Counted from the first letter of the stretch, positions 53,781 through 63,720 are shown. The stretch is DNA of 64,000 bases from Paraburkholderia nodosa DSM 21604 (GCF_000519185.1 NZ_JAFA01000036.1:1-64000); one strand, 5' to 3'. Program-made: numbers and translations. Notes: generated from the sequence alone by a model not told the origin.

Positions 53781-56700
53781 GATTTCCCCGGACACGAGAA
53801 CGACTCCAGTTGGGTAAGACGCAAGGGATTGCGCACGCTGTCCGCCGTCACCTGCATGGCGAGCGCGTGATGATCCACGTTGAAGCCAACCACCATTTGT
53901 TCGGATGCCTGAGCGCGCGCCGCTGCGCCGCGATCGAACAGGCGCATCAACGCCCACGGCCCCTGGATCGTGAAGCCGTCGGTCGCGCCCGACTGCTCGG
54001 TGATCTGCAGGCTCACCTGGTTCATGCCGCGCGGCCCCGGCCACTGCACCGTGACGGGGGCCTGCGGCCCATGCGCGTAGCGCACCTGCTGGCCGTCCAC
54101 GTCGAGCGTCCACTCGGAGATTTCCGGGTCCATGTCGAGCGGCTTGATCTCCACCTTGATGGTCGGCTCGCGCGCGCCGCCGGGAAAAAATGCGTCGCGT
54201 ATCACCGCGGCCTTCTCGAACGAGGCGAGCAGCGCGCTGTCAGCGGACGCGCCGGATCCGCCGATGAAACGCCACGGCTGGACGCTCGCGTCCACGCGGC
54301 TTTGCAGGTTCTTCTGGAAGAACTCGTCCATCAGGCCGCCCGGCGCGAACACGCGCGCGAAGTCGCCTGGCACCACGTCGCGCGTCGAACCGTGCGCGAA
54401 CGGATAGCGCCCCGCGATAGCCTGGCGGCAAAAGTCGCCGATATTGACCGACGCGTTTTGCGCGAGATTCTGGTCGACGTTGCGCGTCACGTTGCCCTGC
54501 GCGGCGTTCGCGAGGTCGCCCAGCATCTGCCGGAACGGCGCGGGCATGCGGCCCGCCTGGGCGCGGATCTGGTCGGCGCTGTCCGACTGCGGCGGGGTCC
54601 CGCCGCCGCGCAGTGCGGCGTCGGCTGCGGTGAGCCACGTATAGAGTCCGTCGATCGATTTGAGGACGGCCGCCAGCGCCGCGCTGGTGCCGCTTGCGCC
54701 ATTCGCGCCGCCGGCGCCGCCCGCCTCCAGGCTGCTGAACTCGCGCAGGTCCGCGAAGTGGGCGTCGACCACCGCTTCGGGGCGGCTCGGCTCGCCCGCT
54801 GCATCGCCGCCGCCCTGCGGTTGACCCAGGATCTGCGCCAGCGATTCACGCGCCTGGTTCACCTTGTCCTGTGCGTTCGCGGCGAGTCCGCTCGCGCCGC
54901 TCGCCGTGTTCGCGCTCTGCGAGAGCGTCGTTTGCCGCGCGGCGGCATCGGCGAGTCGCGCGAGCGGTGAGTCCTGCGACGAGAGAATGCGGGCGATCTG
55001 CGTAGTCTGCGCAAGCGTCGATGTGCTCTGCAAGCGCAGATCGCCGAGATAGTCGTCCCAGCGGCGGATGTAGTCGTCGAAATAGAGCGAGCGCACGTCC
55101 TTCGCCCGCGCGCTCACCTCCGCTGGCGTCGCGACTTCCGGCCCGCTCAGCCCGAGCACCCAGACTTCGTCGCGGCCGAACGCATCGACCGCCGCGGCGA
55201 GCCGCCGGTCGAAGACCTTCCAGTAGCCGTCGTAGGTGAACAGGCCCGGCACGGCGTCGCTCAGGCTCGCGCCGCTCGCGCGCCGGAACACCAGCGCGCC
55301 AGAGGGGCCCGCCATCTGCGCCGCGCTCATGTCCCAGGCCGCCGCGGCAGGCCGCAGCGTGCGCGCGAGCTGCGCATAGAGGCGCTGCGCGAACGTCAGG
55401 CGAGTGAGTTTCTCGCGCGCGCCGGCCACCATCTGCTCGTTCTGCGCAAATGGCGAAGCCACCACGCGGCCCGCGAACAGCGCCGCCATGTGCGCGCGCA
55501 GATCGTTGCGCTGCGCGGGCGTGAGATTCGCGCCCGGCGCCGAGGCGATCTCGAGATCCAGGACCGCCTGCACGAAATCCGGATCGTAATGGGCGGTGTC
55601 GTGGAGCATCAGATACGCCTTGAGGGCCGCGTAGAGATAGGCGGGGTCGTCGGGCGGCGCGTCGCGCACCGCCGTTTCGAGGCGCCTGGCAGCGAGCGGC
55701 AGCAGCAGTTCGTCGAGCGCACGGTGATAGACGTTCTCAGCGGCGGACTGCACCTTGTCGCCCTGGAAGAGTCCCCACCGGTACGCGAGCGACGGGTTGG
55801 CCGGATCGACGCCTTCCACGTGCGCGATGTTGCGAATCGCGTCGAGCATCGGCAGCACGCGCGCAATGTTATCGGCGTCGGTGATGGTCACGCCCTGGAG
55901 CGCGTGATCGATCTGCGGCACGTTCGCCTCGATCGCCGCGAGGTACGCGCGGTTGCGTGCGTAACTGCCCACCCACGCCGTCAGCGCGCCCGCCAGCAGG
56001 AGTGCGAGGAGCGCGTAGCCCACGAGCGCCAGCATGCGCTGGCGCTGGTACCAGCGCAGATCGGTGCCGGCGAGCCGCGCCTCCTTGAAGATGAGTTCCT
56101 GCAGCAGATCCTTGAGGAAGAAGCTGCGCCCGCTCGCCGTCGCATGAGGCGCGGGCGGCACGCCGTCGATCTTCAGGAAGCGTTTGATGCCGCCCATCAC
56201 GCGGTCGAAAACCGTGCCTTCCTGCGTGCCGCTCGTGAAATATACGCCGCGCAGGAGCGGCATCGAATCGAAGTGCGAGCTCGAAAACACCTGCTCGACG
56301 AACTGTCCGAGCAACTCGTGCAAGCCGCCGAACTGCTGCGGCAACGAGTAGATGAGTTCGCGCCTGCGCGCGTCGGGCTCGGCGGTGAAGAGCTCCGGCA
56401 GCGCGTCGTTCAGACGCCGGTGCAGCAGCCGGTATTCGCGATCGAACACGGTACGCAGGCTGAAGTCGCGCGCCTCGGTCTCGGCGAGCGCGATCGTGAA
56501 GCCCCACACCTGCGCGCGTTCGGTGCGATTGAAGCGCGCAAAGTACTCGTTGAAGCCGCAGAGCAGGTCCGCCTTCGTCACGAGCACATAGACCGGCAAC
56601 TGGATACCGAGCTCCGTGCGCAACTCCTGCAAGCGCTTGCGCAGCGCCATGGCGTGCGCGGTGCGCTCGACCTCCGTCGCGCCCAGCAGATCCGAGACGC

Positions 56701-57448
56701 TGATCGTGAGCAGCGCCCCGTTCAGCGGCTGGCGCACACGATACTTCTTGAGCAGCGAGAGGAAGCCCGACCATTCGTCCTGATCGAGCGCCCGATTGCT
56801 TTCGTGCGTCGCATAGCGGCCGGATGTGTCGATCAGAACGGCTTCGTTGGTGAACCACCAGTCGCAATGACGCGTGCCGCCCACGCCGCGGATCGCGGCC
56901 TTGCCGAACTGCTCGGCGAGCGGAAACGTCAACCCCGAATTCACGAGCGCCGTGGTTTTGCCCGAGCCGGGCGCGCCGATGAAGACGTACCACGGCAGTT
57001 GATAAAGATACTGTCGCGTGAACCCTTCGAACCAGCGCCCGGTGCGTCCCCGCAAGCCCTGACCGCCCTGCGCAGCGCCAAGCCGCGCGTTGCGCAACAG
57101 GCGCGCGGCCTCGTCGAAGCGGCCGCGCAGCTCCTGGGTGTGCGGCGCTTCCTCCGCATGAGCGGCGCGCGCTTCCACGGGCTCGCGCAACTGGCTCAGC
57201 AACTGCGCGTTGAGCTGCGCGGCACGCCAGTGCCGATACCCCGCGCGGCTGGCCCACACTGCAAGCAGCAGGACGATGACGAGCACGCGCGCCACAGCGC
57301 TGTCGAGCGGCCGGTACGCACCCACCGCGATCAATGGCCCGACGAGCCAGATGAGCGCCGCGAGCGCGACAAGTCCGATCACGGCCCAGACGCGCGCGCC
57401 CAGCAGCGCGCGCACCCCGCGCCACGTTGAACTCGCGACGCGGCTCAC
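53777..57448 (-). CDS. tssM: T6SS membrane complex protein TssM (IcmF)
   Basis: A 1223-aa protein starting at a GTG that overlaps the tssL stop (GTGA). Membrane helices lie at about 20-45, 52-67 and 467-490. The cytoplasmic NTPase domain has Walker A GAPGSGKTT (158-166) and the IcmF sequence HCDWWFTNEAVLIDTSGRY. The large periplasmic region ends with the IcmF C-terminal domain (PWALMRLFDRG, about 1165). With TssL and TssJ it makes the trans-envelope complex. It is complete. Confidence 0.95.
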   Translation of the reverse strand: MSRVASSTWRGVRALLGARVWAVIGLVALAALIWLVGPLIAVGAYRPLDSAVARVLVIVLLLAVWASRAGYRHWRAAQLNAQLLSQLREPVEARAAHAEEAPHTQELRGRFDEAARLLRNARLGAAQGGQGLRGRTGRWFEGFTRQYLYQLPWYVFIGAPGSGKTTALVNSGLTFPLAEQFGKAAIRGVGGTRHCDWWFTNEAVLIDTSGRYATHESNRALDQDEWSGFLSLLKKYRVRQPLNGALLTISVSDLLGATEVERTAHAMALRKRLQELRTELGIQLPVYVLVTKADLLCGFNEYFARFNRTERAQVWGFTIALAETEARDFSLRTVFDREYRLLHRRLNDALPELFTAEPDARRRELIYSLPQQFGGLHELLGQFVEQVFSSSHFDSMPLLRGVYFTSGTQEGTVFDRVMGGIKRFLKIDGVPPAPHATASGRSFFLKDLLQELIFKEARLAGTDLRWYQRQRMLALVGYALLALLLAGALTAWVGSYARNRAYLAAIEANVPQIDHALQGVTITDADNIARVLPMLDAIRNIAHVEGVDPANPSLAYRWGLFQGDKVQSAAENVYHRALDELLLPLAARRLETAVRDAPPDDPAYLYAALKAYLMLHDTAHYDPDFVQAVLDLEIASAPGANLTPAQRNDLRAHMAALFAGRVVASPFAQNEQMVAGAREKLTRLTFAQRLYAQLARTLRPAAAAWDMSAAQMAGPSGALVFRRASGASLSDAVPGLFTYDGYWKVFDRRLAAAVDAFGRDEVWVLGLSGPEVATPAEVSARAKDVRSLYFDDYIRRWDDYLGDLRLQSTSTLAQTTQIARILSSQDSPLARLADAAARQTTLSQSANTASGASGLAANAQDKVNQARESLAQILGQPQGGGDAAGEPSRPEAVVDAHFADLREFSSLEAGGAGGANGASGTSAALAAVLKSIDGLYTWLTAADAALRGGGTPPQSDSADQIRAQAGRMPAPFRQMLGDLANAAQGNVTRNVDQNLAQNASVNIGDFCRQAIAGRYPFAHGSTRDVVPGDFARVFAPGGLMDEFFQKNLQSRVDASVQPWRFIGGSGASADSALLASFEKAAVIRDAFFPGGAREPTIKVEIKPLDMDPEISEWTLDVDGQQVRYAHGPQAPVTVQWPGPRGMNQVSLQITEQSGATDGFTIQGPWALMRLFDRGAAARAQASEQMVVGFNVDHHALAMQVTADSVRNPLRLTQLESFSCPGKS

Positions 57449-58800
57449 GGAGCGTCTCCCGAGCCCGGCGTCGCGAGCTTCAGCGGCGCGGCGCGCAAGG
57501 TGATTTCGACGCGCCGGTTGCGTGCCCGGTTCGCCCCGTTGTCGTTTGGCGCGACGGGATCGGTGGCGCCGCGTCCTTCGGCGCGCACGCGGGTGCTGTC
57601 GCCAAGACGCGCGGCAAGGATGCTCGCGACGGCCTGCGCGCGCTCGACCGAGAGATCCCAGTTCGACGGAAAGCGCGCGCTATGCACCGGCACGTTGTCC
57701 GTGTACCCGGCCACGACCACCGCGCCAGGCACCTGCGCGAGCGCCGCCGCGACGCGCGCGAGCGTCGGCTGATAACGGTCGATCACGGTGGCGGATCCGG
57801 ACTCGAAGAGCCCGTCGCCGCGCAGCACTATCACGCTGCGGTCGGCGAGATCGCGCACTTCCACGAGACCTTCGGCGATCTCCGGCGCTAGAAAGCCCGC
57901 AAGCCGCGGCGGCAGCACGGGGCGCACTGCCTGCGGCTCGGCCGCCTGCAGGCGCACGCCCGGCACCTGGACGCGGCCAATCATCGCGAAAGCCTTGTCG
58001 GAGCGGCCGGCCAGCGCGAGATCGAGCCCGACATAGACGCCGAAGCCCACCAGCACCGTCAACGCGGCGCAGGCCCAAAGCGGCACGGCGAAGCGCTGCG
58101 GATCCTCGCGCGCGATCTCGTCGCGCCAATGCGTGGACAGCGCCGCGTCGTAGTCGCCGCGTACACTGCGGATCGTGCGCGCAAGCGTGTGCCGCAGGTC
58201 GTCGAGCTGGGCGCGGCCGTTGTCGAGCACGCGATAGCGTCCCTCGAAGCCGAGCACGAGGCAGTAGTAGAGCAGTTCGAGCAGATTCAGCTGCTCGCGG
58301 GGCTGCTGCATCAAACGATTGAGGAGTTCGAAGAATTTTTCTCCGCCCCACGTCTCGTTGTGAAACGCGACGAGCAGGCTGTTCGCTGACCAGTCGCCCG
58401 ATCCGCCCCATGGCGTGAGCGCCGCAGCTTCGTCGAGGGCGGTGCAAAGGCAATAACGCGCCGCGCCGATCTGCTCGGGCGAGGCGCCCGCATCGCGCGC
58501 GCGCTGTTCGAACTGGCGGATCTCGTTGGCGAGATGCTCGCGCAGCCACGCCGGGTTCGGGTGGTGCACGGTGTAGCGGATCTGCGGGATCAGATTCAGC
58601 AGCGCGTTGGCCGCGGCGACGAGCGGATTGCCGCCATCCCCGGAAGCCGCCGGGCCCGGGAGCCAGTGCGCCTGCTCGTGAAGCGCGTCCGCCTGCCACG
58701 CCTCGTCGCCACGCGCCGGGCCGAACCCGGAACGCGAGGCCGTGAAGGCGCCGTGTCCGGAAGCGCGTTCGGCAGAGAAGGGATCGTTGAGCGGATTCAT
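57445..58800 (-). CDS. tssL: T6SS membrane complex protein TssL with OmpA-like domain
   Basis: A 451-aa protein. The DotU domain (about 55-235) has NPLVAAANALLNLIPQIRYT, YCLCTALDEAAALTPWGG and LLELLYYCLVLGFEGRYRVL. One membrane helix lies at about 245-265. The periplasmic OmpA/MotB-type domain (about 320-440) has LFESGSATVIDRYQPTLARV, VVAGYTDNVPVHS and the final NRARNRRVEITL, which binds peptidoglycan. This is therefore an evolved TssL. Four-base overlaps with both tssK and tssM indicate translational coupling. Confidence 0.94.
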   Translation of the reverse strand: MNPLNDPFSAERASGHGAFTASRSGFGPARGDEAWQADALHEQAHWLPGPAASGDGGNPLVAAANALLNLIPQIRYTVHHPNPAWLREHLANEIRQFEQRARDAGASPEQIGAARYCLCTALDEAAALTPWGGSGDWSANSLLVAFHNETWGGEKFFELLNRLMQQPREQLNLLELLYYCLVLGFEGRYRVLDNGRAQLDDLRHTLARTIRSVRGDYDAALSTHWRDEIAREDPQRFAVPLWACAALTVLVGFGVYVGLDLALAGRSDKAFAMIGRVQVPGVRLQAAEPQAVRPVLPPRLAGFLAPEIAEGLVEVRDLADRSVIVLRGDGLFESGSATVIDRYQPTLARVAAALAQVPGAVVVAGYTDNVPVHSARFPSNWDLSVERAQAVASILAARLGDSTRVRAEGRGATDPVAPNDNGANRARNRRVEITLRAAPLKLATPGSGDAP

Positions 58801-60212
58801 CGGATGTCTCGCTCACGCGTGTCGCCTGAGCGTATCTCGCGGATCGCCCAGAACTCCATCGCAAGGCCAGGGAAGTCGCCCGCCAGATGAAGCGCGAGGC
58901 CCCCTGAGCGTTCTAGCTGGCGCCAGAGGTCGCCACCCTTGTCGACCTCGAAGTAGCTGTGGCCCGCGTGGTAGGGAATCTGATGCGGCGCGACTGGCAG
59001 CGGCCGCACCGCGATGCCCGGCAACTGCAGTTGCACCAGATCGCGAATGCGCTCCACCGGTCCCAGCTTGATCTGGGACGGAAAGCGCGCACGCACGCTC
59101 TCGGCGGGAATATCGGCGCGCACGGCCAGCACGAAGCCCGCATCGCGCAGCAGCGAGGTGTCGGCGATCACGGCGACCCGCACGCCGTTGCCCGCTTCTT
59201 CGAGCGCGATCTGCAGCGCGTGCTGGTCGAGTACCGTCGCAAGCGAGCGGCGCAGCTCCGCGAAAAGCGCGCCGAAGGTCGCGCGCAGGTCGTCGTGCTG
59301 ATACACCGGCAACACCTCGGGGCGCCGTGAAGCCGCCGTGAAGGTGGCGAAGTCAGCCGCCAGCTTGAGCCAGTCGCGAAACAGCAGCTCCGGGTGAATA
59401 CCTGGCGTCTGCGCCGTGTGCGACGCGATCGCGAGGTAGCGGTTGACGAGTTGCAACAACAGGAAGTCGGCGACCTCCGACACACCGCCGCGCCCCGCCT
59501 GCGCGAGGCGCCCCGCCAGCAGCTCGCTGCGTTGCGATAGCAGCCGGTCGAGCTCCTGCACATAACCCGCGAGCTGCGGGTGGGCATGCGCATCGAGCAG
59601 CGGCGGAATATACGTTTCCTCGATCACCAGCTGGCGGTCGACGCGCCGCTCCACCACGCGCAGCACACCCATTGCGTACCAGTCGTCGTCCAGCTCGGCG
59701 GCGAGCGCGAGCTTGAGCTTCAGTCGTCCTAACTGAACCAGTGCGGGCTCCAGCCGGACCTCGTTGACATCGGCAATCTCGGCTTCGTGCGCCACATAAC
59801 GCGCAAGCGTGCGAGCGCCGCCGCCGAACGTCACCTGTGCGCTGCTGCTGCGCGACGCAGGCAGCGCGAGTACGACCGTGGCGTCGCGCACATCGGCGCT
59901 CACCTCGAGCGCTTCGGGCGCCTCGTCGAGATGCGAAAAGTCGAACGGCGTCCCGTCCGGCAGGATGCCGCTTGCCGCGCGCAGCATCACCTTGCCTTGC
60001 GCGAGGGCCTCCTCGTCGATCTGCAGCGATGCGAAGCCCCACAGAAAGCGCTGCAGCGGCGCGCAGCGCAAGTGCACATAGCGCTCGAAAAAGCGCTCGA
60101 GCTGCTGGAAATGTTGCGGCCGCAAAAACATGCCTTCGGACCACACCACTCGGTCGCGCAGTCCGGCACTGCCCGTGGCAGGCGCGACAGGAGGATTCAT
60201 GCGGTCGTTCAT
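58797..60212 (-). CDS. tssK: T6SS baseplate-membrane adaptor TssK
   Basis: A 471-aa protein with the TssK signature VVWSEGMFLRPQHFQQLERF near residue 22. It continues FLWGFASLQIDEEALAQGKV. LLQLVNRYLAIASHTAQTPG and LFRDWLKLAADFATFT occur centrally, and VDKGGDLWRQLERSGGLALH at the end. It joins the baseplate to the membrane complex. ATGA overlaps connect it to tssJ and tssL. Confidence 0.95.
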   Translation of the reverse strand: MNDRMNPPVAPATGSAGLRDRVVWSEGMFLRPQHFQQLERFFERYVHLRCAPLQRFLWGFASLQIDEEALAQGKVMLRAASGILPDGTPFDFSHLDEAPEALEVSADVRDATVVLALPASRSSSAQVTFGGGARTLARYVAHEAEIADVNEVRLEPALVQLGRLKLKLALAAELDDDWYAMGVLRVVERRVDRQLVIEETYIPPLLDAHAHPQLAGYVQELDRLLSQRSELLAGRLAQAGRGGVSEVADFLLLQLVNRYLAIASHTAQTPGIHPELLFRDWLKLAADFATFTAASRRPEVLPVYQHDDLRATFGALFAELRRSLATVLDQHALQIALEEAGNGVRVAVIADTSLLRDAGFVLAVRADIPAESVRARFPSQIKLGPVERIRDLVQLQLPGIAVRPLPVAPHQIPYHAGHSYFEVDKGGDLWRQLERSGGLALHLAGDFPGLAMEFWAIREIRSGDTRERDIR

Positions 60213-60745
60213 CGTGCGTCACCGCTGGCCGGCGTCGCGACGAGTCCGTCGCCCTGCACCACGATTACGAAATGCGCTTCGGAAGGCTTGCCCTGCCAGA
60301 ACTTGAACAGGTTGGTGCTGGCGGGCTGTGGCAACGCCACGGTAATTTTCCAGCGGCGCTTTTCGAGGGTGCGATAGCCCGCCACGATGCCGAGACTGCG
60401 CACCGTCTCGCCGCCAATGTAGTGGAGCGTACGCGACTCTCCGGGCCTCAGGACGATCCGGTCCGTGCCCGCCAGCTCCGGGCCCAGCGCGTCTTCCGGC
60501 TTGTTCTGCAGAGAGAAATAATCCGCCTTCCGGAAGTTATTATCGGATTTGAGTTGAAATGTTTGCAACGCAACAGGAGCAGGCCGGTTTTGCGAGTCGC
60601 GATTAACGTCAGCCGCTACATGAAAGGTGACGGCATAAGGGACCGGCAAATCTTTCTCTGTCGATGCGCACCCGCACAATAATAAAAGGGCAAAATATAT
60701 CCCTTCGCGTGGATTATGCACGCGCTTAAGTGATACTCCGTACAT
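60209..60745 (-). CDS. tssJ: T6SS outer-membrane lipoprotein TssJ
   Basis: Start ATG 60745 gives MYGVSLKRVHNPREGIYFAL, a signal with lipobox LLCGC, and a 178-aa precursor. The mature part has VPYAVTFHVAADVNRDSQNR, PAPVALQTFQLKSDN, FRKADYFSLQ and a VLRPGESRTLHYIG strand. This is the transthyretin-like TssJ fold that contacts TssM in the periplasm. It is the first gene of the long minus-strand T6SS run. An upstream in-frame start at 60820 would add a segment unlike a signal peptide. Confidence 0.9.
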   Translation of the reverse strand: MYGVSLKRVHNPREGIYFALLLLCGCASTEKDLPVPYAVTFHVAADVNRDSQNRPAPVALQTFQLKSDNNFRKADYFSLQNKPEDALGPELAGTDRIVLRPGESRTLHYIGGETVRSLGIVAGYRTLEKRRWKITVALPQPASTNLFKFWQGKPSEAHFVIVVQGDGLVATPASGDAR

Positions 60746-61117
60746 ACCGTCCAAACCCTCTAATTCAGCGCAAATTCGCGTTGTCGATTGCAAAGGCAAA
60801 AGCGTCCCACGCCCCTGCATTCAAGCCTGAATTCAGGGGTTGGAAGTCTCTGCTCCCAGAACGCCTGCCCCGAAATTTTCCGCGTCAACAAGCGGAATTG
60901 GGGCAATGCCTTTCGAATATTCTCGGAATTAAATTAATCTATCGTCGGTCGTGTCTCACGAGTAATAATTCATCTGATGAAAATTCAGGTGACTAGACTA
61001 TAGTTCGTACGATTCGTGATCGCAACGCTCTCCGAATGCCACCTCTATAAAAAATTCACGAGCCGTAGAAATTACTTTCACGGCTCATATGAAGAAGTAA
61101 ATACCGGATCGCCGAAA
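60746..61117. promoter_or_regulatory. Divergent T6SS promoter region
   Basis: This AT-rich 370-bp region separates the tssJ operon from the lipoprotein-tagH-pppA operon. It contains an imperfect hairpin, cccctgcattc (60812-60822) with gaattcagggg (60829-60839), ten of eleven pairs. Within it cctgaattcagg (60826-60837) is itself a perfect palindrome. gagccgt (61060-61066) pairs with acggctc (61080-61086) in the leader of the plus-strand operon. No confident sigma-70 or sigma-54 promoter could be assigned. Confidence 0.55.
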
Positions 61118-61552
61118 ATGACCTGGCCGATTACCTGGAACTTGTTACGCGCGAATCGCACGCGAGCTGCCCTCGCTGGCGCATTTTTACTGACCCTGGT
61201 CGCGACGCTTCTTGCTGTGGGCGGTTGCACGAGCCTGTCGCCCGCGCAACGCACGGCGGCAAATGCCGTTGCTGCCGCACAGGACTCGTACGCTGCGGGC
61301 GACTACCAGCGCACCATCCAGCTACTGCGCAACAGCAACGCCTTTGTCGACGGCGACCGCTCCACGCAGATCGACGCGCACAAGCTGATGGCGTTCAGCT
61401 ACTGCGTGACGAACCGCGTTGCCCAGTGCCGCTCGGAGTTCGAGGCAATCTTGCGAATCGATCCGCATTTCGAATTGTCCGCCGCGGAGAAGGGCCACCC
61501 GATCTGGGGACCCGCGTTCGACGCCGCGCGCCGCAAGGTTGCACCGTCCTGA
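61118..61552 (+). CDS. T6SS-associated lipoprotein with TPR-like repeat
   Basis: Start ATG 61118 gives a 144-aa precursor with MTWPITWNLLRANRTR and a hydrophobic segment ending in lipobox VGGC. The mature part has VAAAQDSYAAGDYQRTIQLL and HKLMAFSYCVTNRVAQCRSE, followed by FEAILRIDPHFELSAAEKGH. These are TPR-like helices of the TssQ-type lipoproteins found beside tagH in some proteobacterial clusters. A longer frame from 61016 lacks a signal. It is the first gene of the divergent operon and may assist the TssJLM complex. Confidence 0.75.
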   Translation: MTWPITWNLLRANRTRAALAGAFLLTLVATLLAVGGCTSLSPAQRTAANAVAAAQDSYAAGDYQRTIQLLRNSNAFVDGDRSTQIDAHKLMAFSYCVTNRVAQCRSEFEAILRIDPHFELSAAEKGHPIWGPAFDAARRKVAPS

Positions 61553-61609
61553 TGGACCGTCCCGCGCCGCGCACATTTTTATCCGTCTTTATGTGATTCA
61601 GTCTGCATC

Positions 61610-62953
61610 ATGCAATTGACCGTCATCGAGTACGCAGGAGAACCGGTCCACGCCGAAACCAGCGTGGAATTTCGTCCGCCAGGTGGCACGATCGGACGCA
61701 ACGCCGACAACCAGATGGTGCTGCCCGACGAAACGCGTCAGGTTTCGCGGCTGCAGGCGCTGCTGCAGATCGACGGCGATCACTGCGTGCTGAAGAATCT
61801 GAGCAGCGTCTCGGTGGTGGAGATCAACGACACACCACTCGAATACACCGAGGAGCATGCGCTCGAATCAGGCGATGCGATCCGCATCGGCCCGTATGTG
61901 CTGCGTGCGCAGGCGGGCGTTGGCGGCAACGCTGGCACGACGACCGCAAGCGCGGCCGCTACGCCTGTCGCGCAAAAAGTCGCGAGGCCGGGCACGGCAA
62001 CCGCTGCGCTCAACGACACGCCGCCCATCCCCACGGATCCCCTCGCGCTCTTCGCACGCTCAGGCGGTGCCGACTCATCCATTGCGCAGCCCGTCACGAC
62101 GCAGGCGGCGCACTTCGCGTTGCGCGGCGCCATCGAGCGTGCGGCCGATACGCCTTTGCGCACGAGCGCGTTCGCAAAGCCGGACGCTGGGCGTGAGCGC
62201 GATGCGCTGCCGCGCGTGCCACGACCGGCACCCCAGAAGCCGGCTGGCACGAACGACAAAAGCGACGCAAAAAGCGCAAGCGTGTCGCCACCAGCCAGCG
62301 CCGCTTCAGCGGATGCGGACAGGGCCTCGACGGCGCCCGACTCGGCCGACGCCCTCCTTTCTGCCTTCCTGCGCGGCGCGGGTCTCGAGAGGGCCACCTG
62401 CGACTGGTCAACCGAGCAATTGCACACGGCGGGGCAACTGCTCGCGCTGTTCACCAATGGCACAGTCGAGTTGCTCTCCTCGCGCAGCATCCTCAAACGC
62501 GAAGTGAAAGCGGACATGACCGTACTGCTCGACCGCGAGAACAACCCGCTGAAGCTGCTGCCCGACGGCAGCGCGGCCCTACGGCAGATGTTCGGCCTGC
62601 CTTTCCCCGGCTTCATGACGCCGCCCGGCGCGGTGGAAGACGCGTTCCACGACCTGCAGGCACACCAGATCGCCATGGTCGCGGGCATGCGCGCCGCCCT
62701 GAACGACCTGCTGCAGCGTTTCTCGCCCTCACGTCTCGCCGAACGAAGCGAGCCGACCCGCTACGAACAGCTCCTGCCGATGCTGCGCAAGGTGCGCTTG
62801 TGGAATCGCTATGAACGCATGCACCACGAGACGATGCTTGCGGTGGAGGATGACTTCAGCGCCGTATTCGGCAGGGCCTTCCTGCGCGCGTACGACGACG
62901 AGGTGAGGAACTATCACGCGCGACGCCGCCCAGCGCGTTCTGCCGACGCATGA
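61610..62953 (+). CDS. tagH: T6SS FHA-domain protein TagH (Fha)
   Basis: A 447-aa protein. The N-terminal FHA domain (about 1-105) has GTIGRNADNQMVLPD with GR at 29-30, SR at 46-47, and VVEINDTPL, which binds phosphothreonine. A disordered Ala/Thr/Ser/Pro linker spans about 110-245. The C-terminal type-VI-specific domain (about 245-440) has LLSAFLRGAGLERATCDWST, FMTPPGAVEDAFHDLQAHQI and FGRAFLRAYDDEVRNYHA. It is the expected target of PpkA and PppA. Its stop overlaps the pppA start (ATGA). Confidence 0.92.
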   Translation: MQLTVIEYAGEPVHAETSVEFRPPGGTIGRNADNQMVLPDETRQVSRLQALLQIDGDHCVLKNLSSVSVVEINDTPLEYTEEHALESGDAIRIGPYVLRAQAGVGGNAGTTTASAAATPVAQKVARPGTATAALNDTPPIPTDPLALFARSGGADSSIAQPVTTQAAHFALRGAIERAADTPLRTSAFAKPDAGRERDALPRVPRPAPQKPAGTNDKSDAKSASVSPPASAASADADRASTAPDSADALLSAFLRGAGLERATCDWSTEQLHTAGQLLALFTNGTVELLSSRSILKREVKADMTVLLDRENNPLKLLPDGSAALRQMFGLPFPGFMTPPGAVEDAFHDLQAHQIAMVAGMRAALNDLLQRFSPSRLAERSEPTRYEQLLPMLRKVRLWNRYERMHHETMLAVEDDFSAVFGRAFLRAYDDEVRNYHARRRPARSADA

Positions 62954-63720
62954 ATCTCTCGTGCGCCCAGTTCTCGCGCGCGGGCCAGCGGGACAGCAAC
63001 CAGGATGCGCTTGGCTACACGATCACTGACGACTACGCCTGCTTTGTCGTGAGCGACGGCGTCTCCGGCGATCCTGGTAGCGAGATCGCCTCGCGTTGCG
63101 CAGTCGAACAGATCCTCCACCGGGCGCAGCACAGCGGCCGCACGCTCGCGCAAACCTTGCTTGAGTGCATCGAGGAAGCTCACGCAGCGATTCTCGCGAT
63201 GCAGCAGCGCGACCGCGAGCGCGGCCGCATGAGTGCGACCGTCGTGGCGCTCTTCATCGACCGGCGGCACGACATTGCGCAATGGGTCCATCTCGGCGAC
63301 AGCCGGCTCTACCGGTTCGCACGCGGCGCGCTGATCGAACAGACGCGCGATCATAGCGTGCGGCAGCAACTGCTGGACGCGGGCCTGCCAGGCGACGGCG
63401 TCAATCCCGCCTGGCTGCATATGGCGCTCGGCATGCGCGGCCAGATCGCGCCCGCGATCAGCCCGCCGCACGCGCTCGAAGATGGCGATGTGTTCTTGCT
63501 CTGCACCGATGGGCTCTGGCAATCCGTTGCGGAAGATGCACTCGAAGATCGCTTGCGCGTCGTTCATACCGTCGACGACTGGGCTGTGCTGATCGAGCAC
63601 GAGGCGATCCGTCATTCGCGCAGCGCGCCGCACGCCGACAACTACTCCGCGCTCGCAGTCTGGGCCGGGAGTCCACAGAACGTCACGCTAGCGCGTGTGA
63701 GGGCGCGCCGGGCGTCGTGA
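62950..63720 (+). CDS. pppA: T6SS PP2C-type phosphatase PppA
   Basis: A 256-aa protein with PP2C motifs: RDSNQDA (Asp 19), FVVSDGVSG (Asp 36, Gly 37), SATVVALFID, VHLGDSRLYRF, LLCTDGLW (about 190) and a final DNYSALAVW. It is a metal-dependent phosphatase that reverses PpkA phosphorylation and so resets the secretion apparatus. It is translationally coupled to tagH. Confidence 0.93.
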   Translation: MNLSCAQFSRAGQRDSNQDALGYTITDDYACFVVSDGVSGDPGSEIASRCAVEQILHRAQHSGRTLAQTLLECIEEAHAAILAMQQRDRERGRMSATVVALFIDRRHDIAQWVHLGDSRLYRFARGALIEQTRDHSVRQQLLDAGLPGDGVNPAWLHMALGMRGQIAPAISPPHALEDGDVFLLCTDGLWQSVAEDALEDRLRVVHTVDDWAVLIEHEAIRHSRSAPHADNYSALAVWAGSPQNVTLARVRARRAS

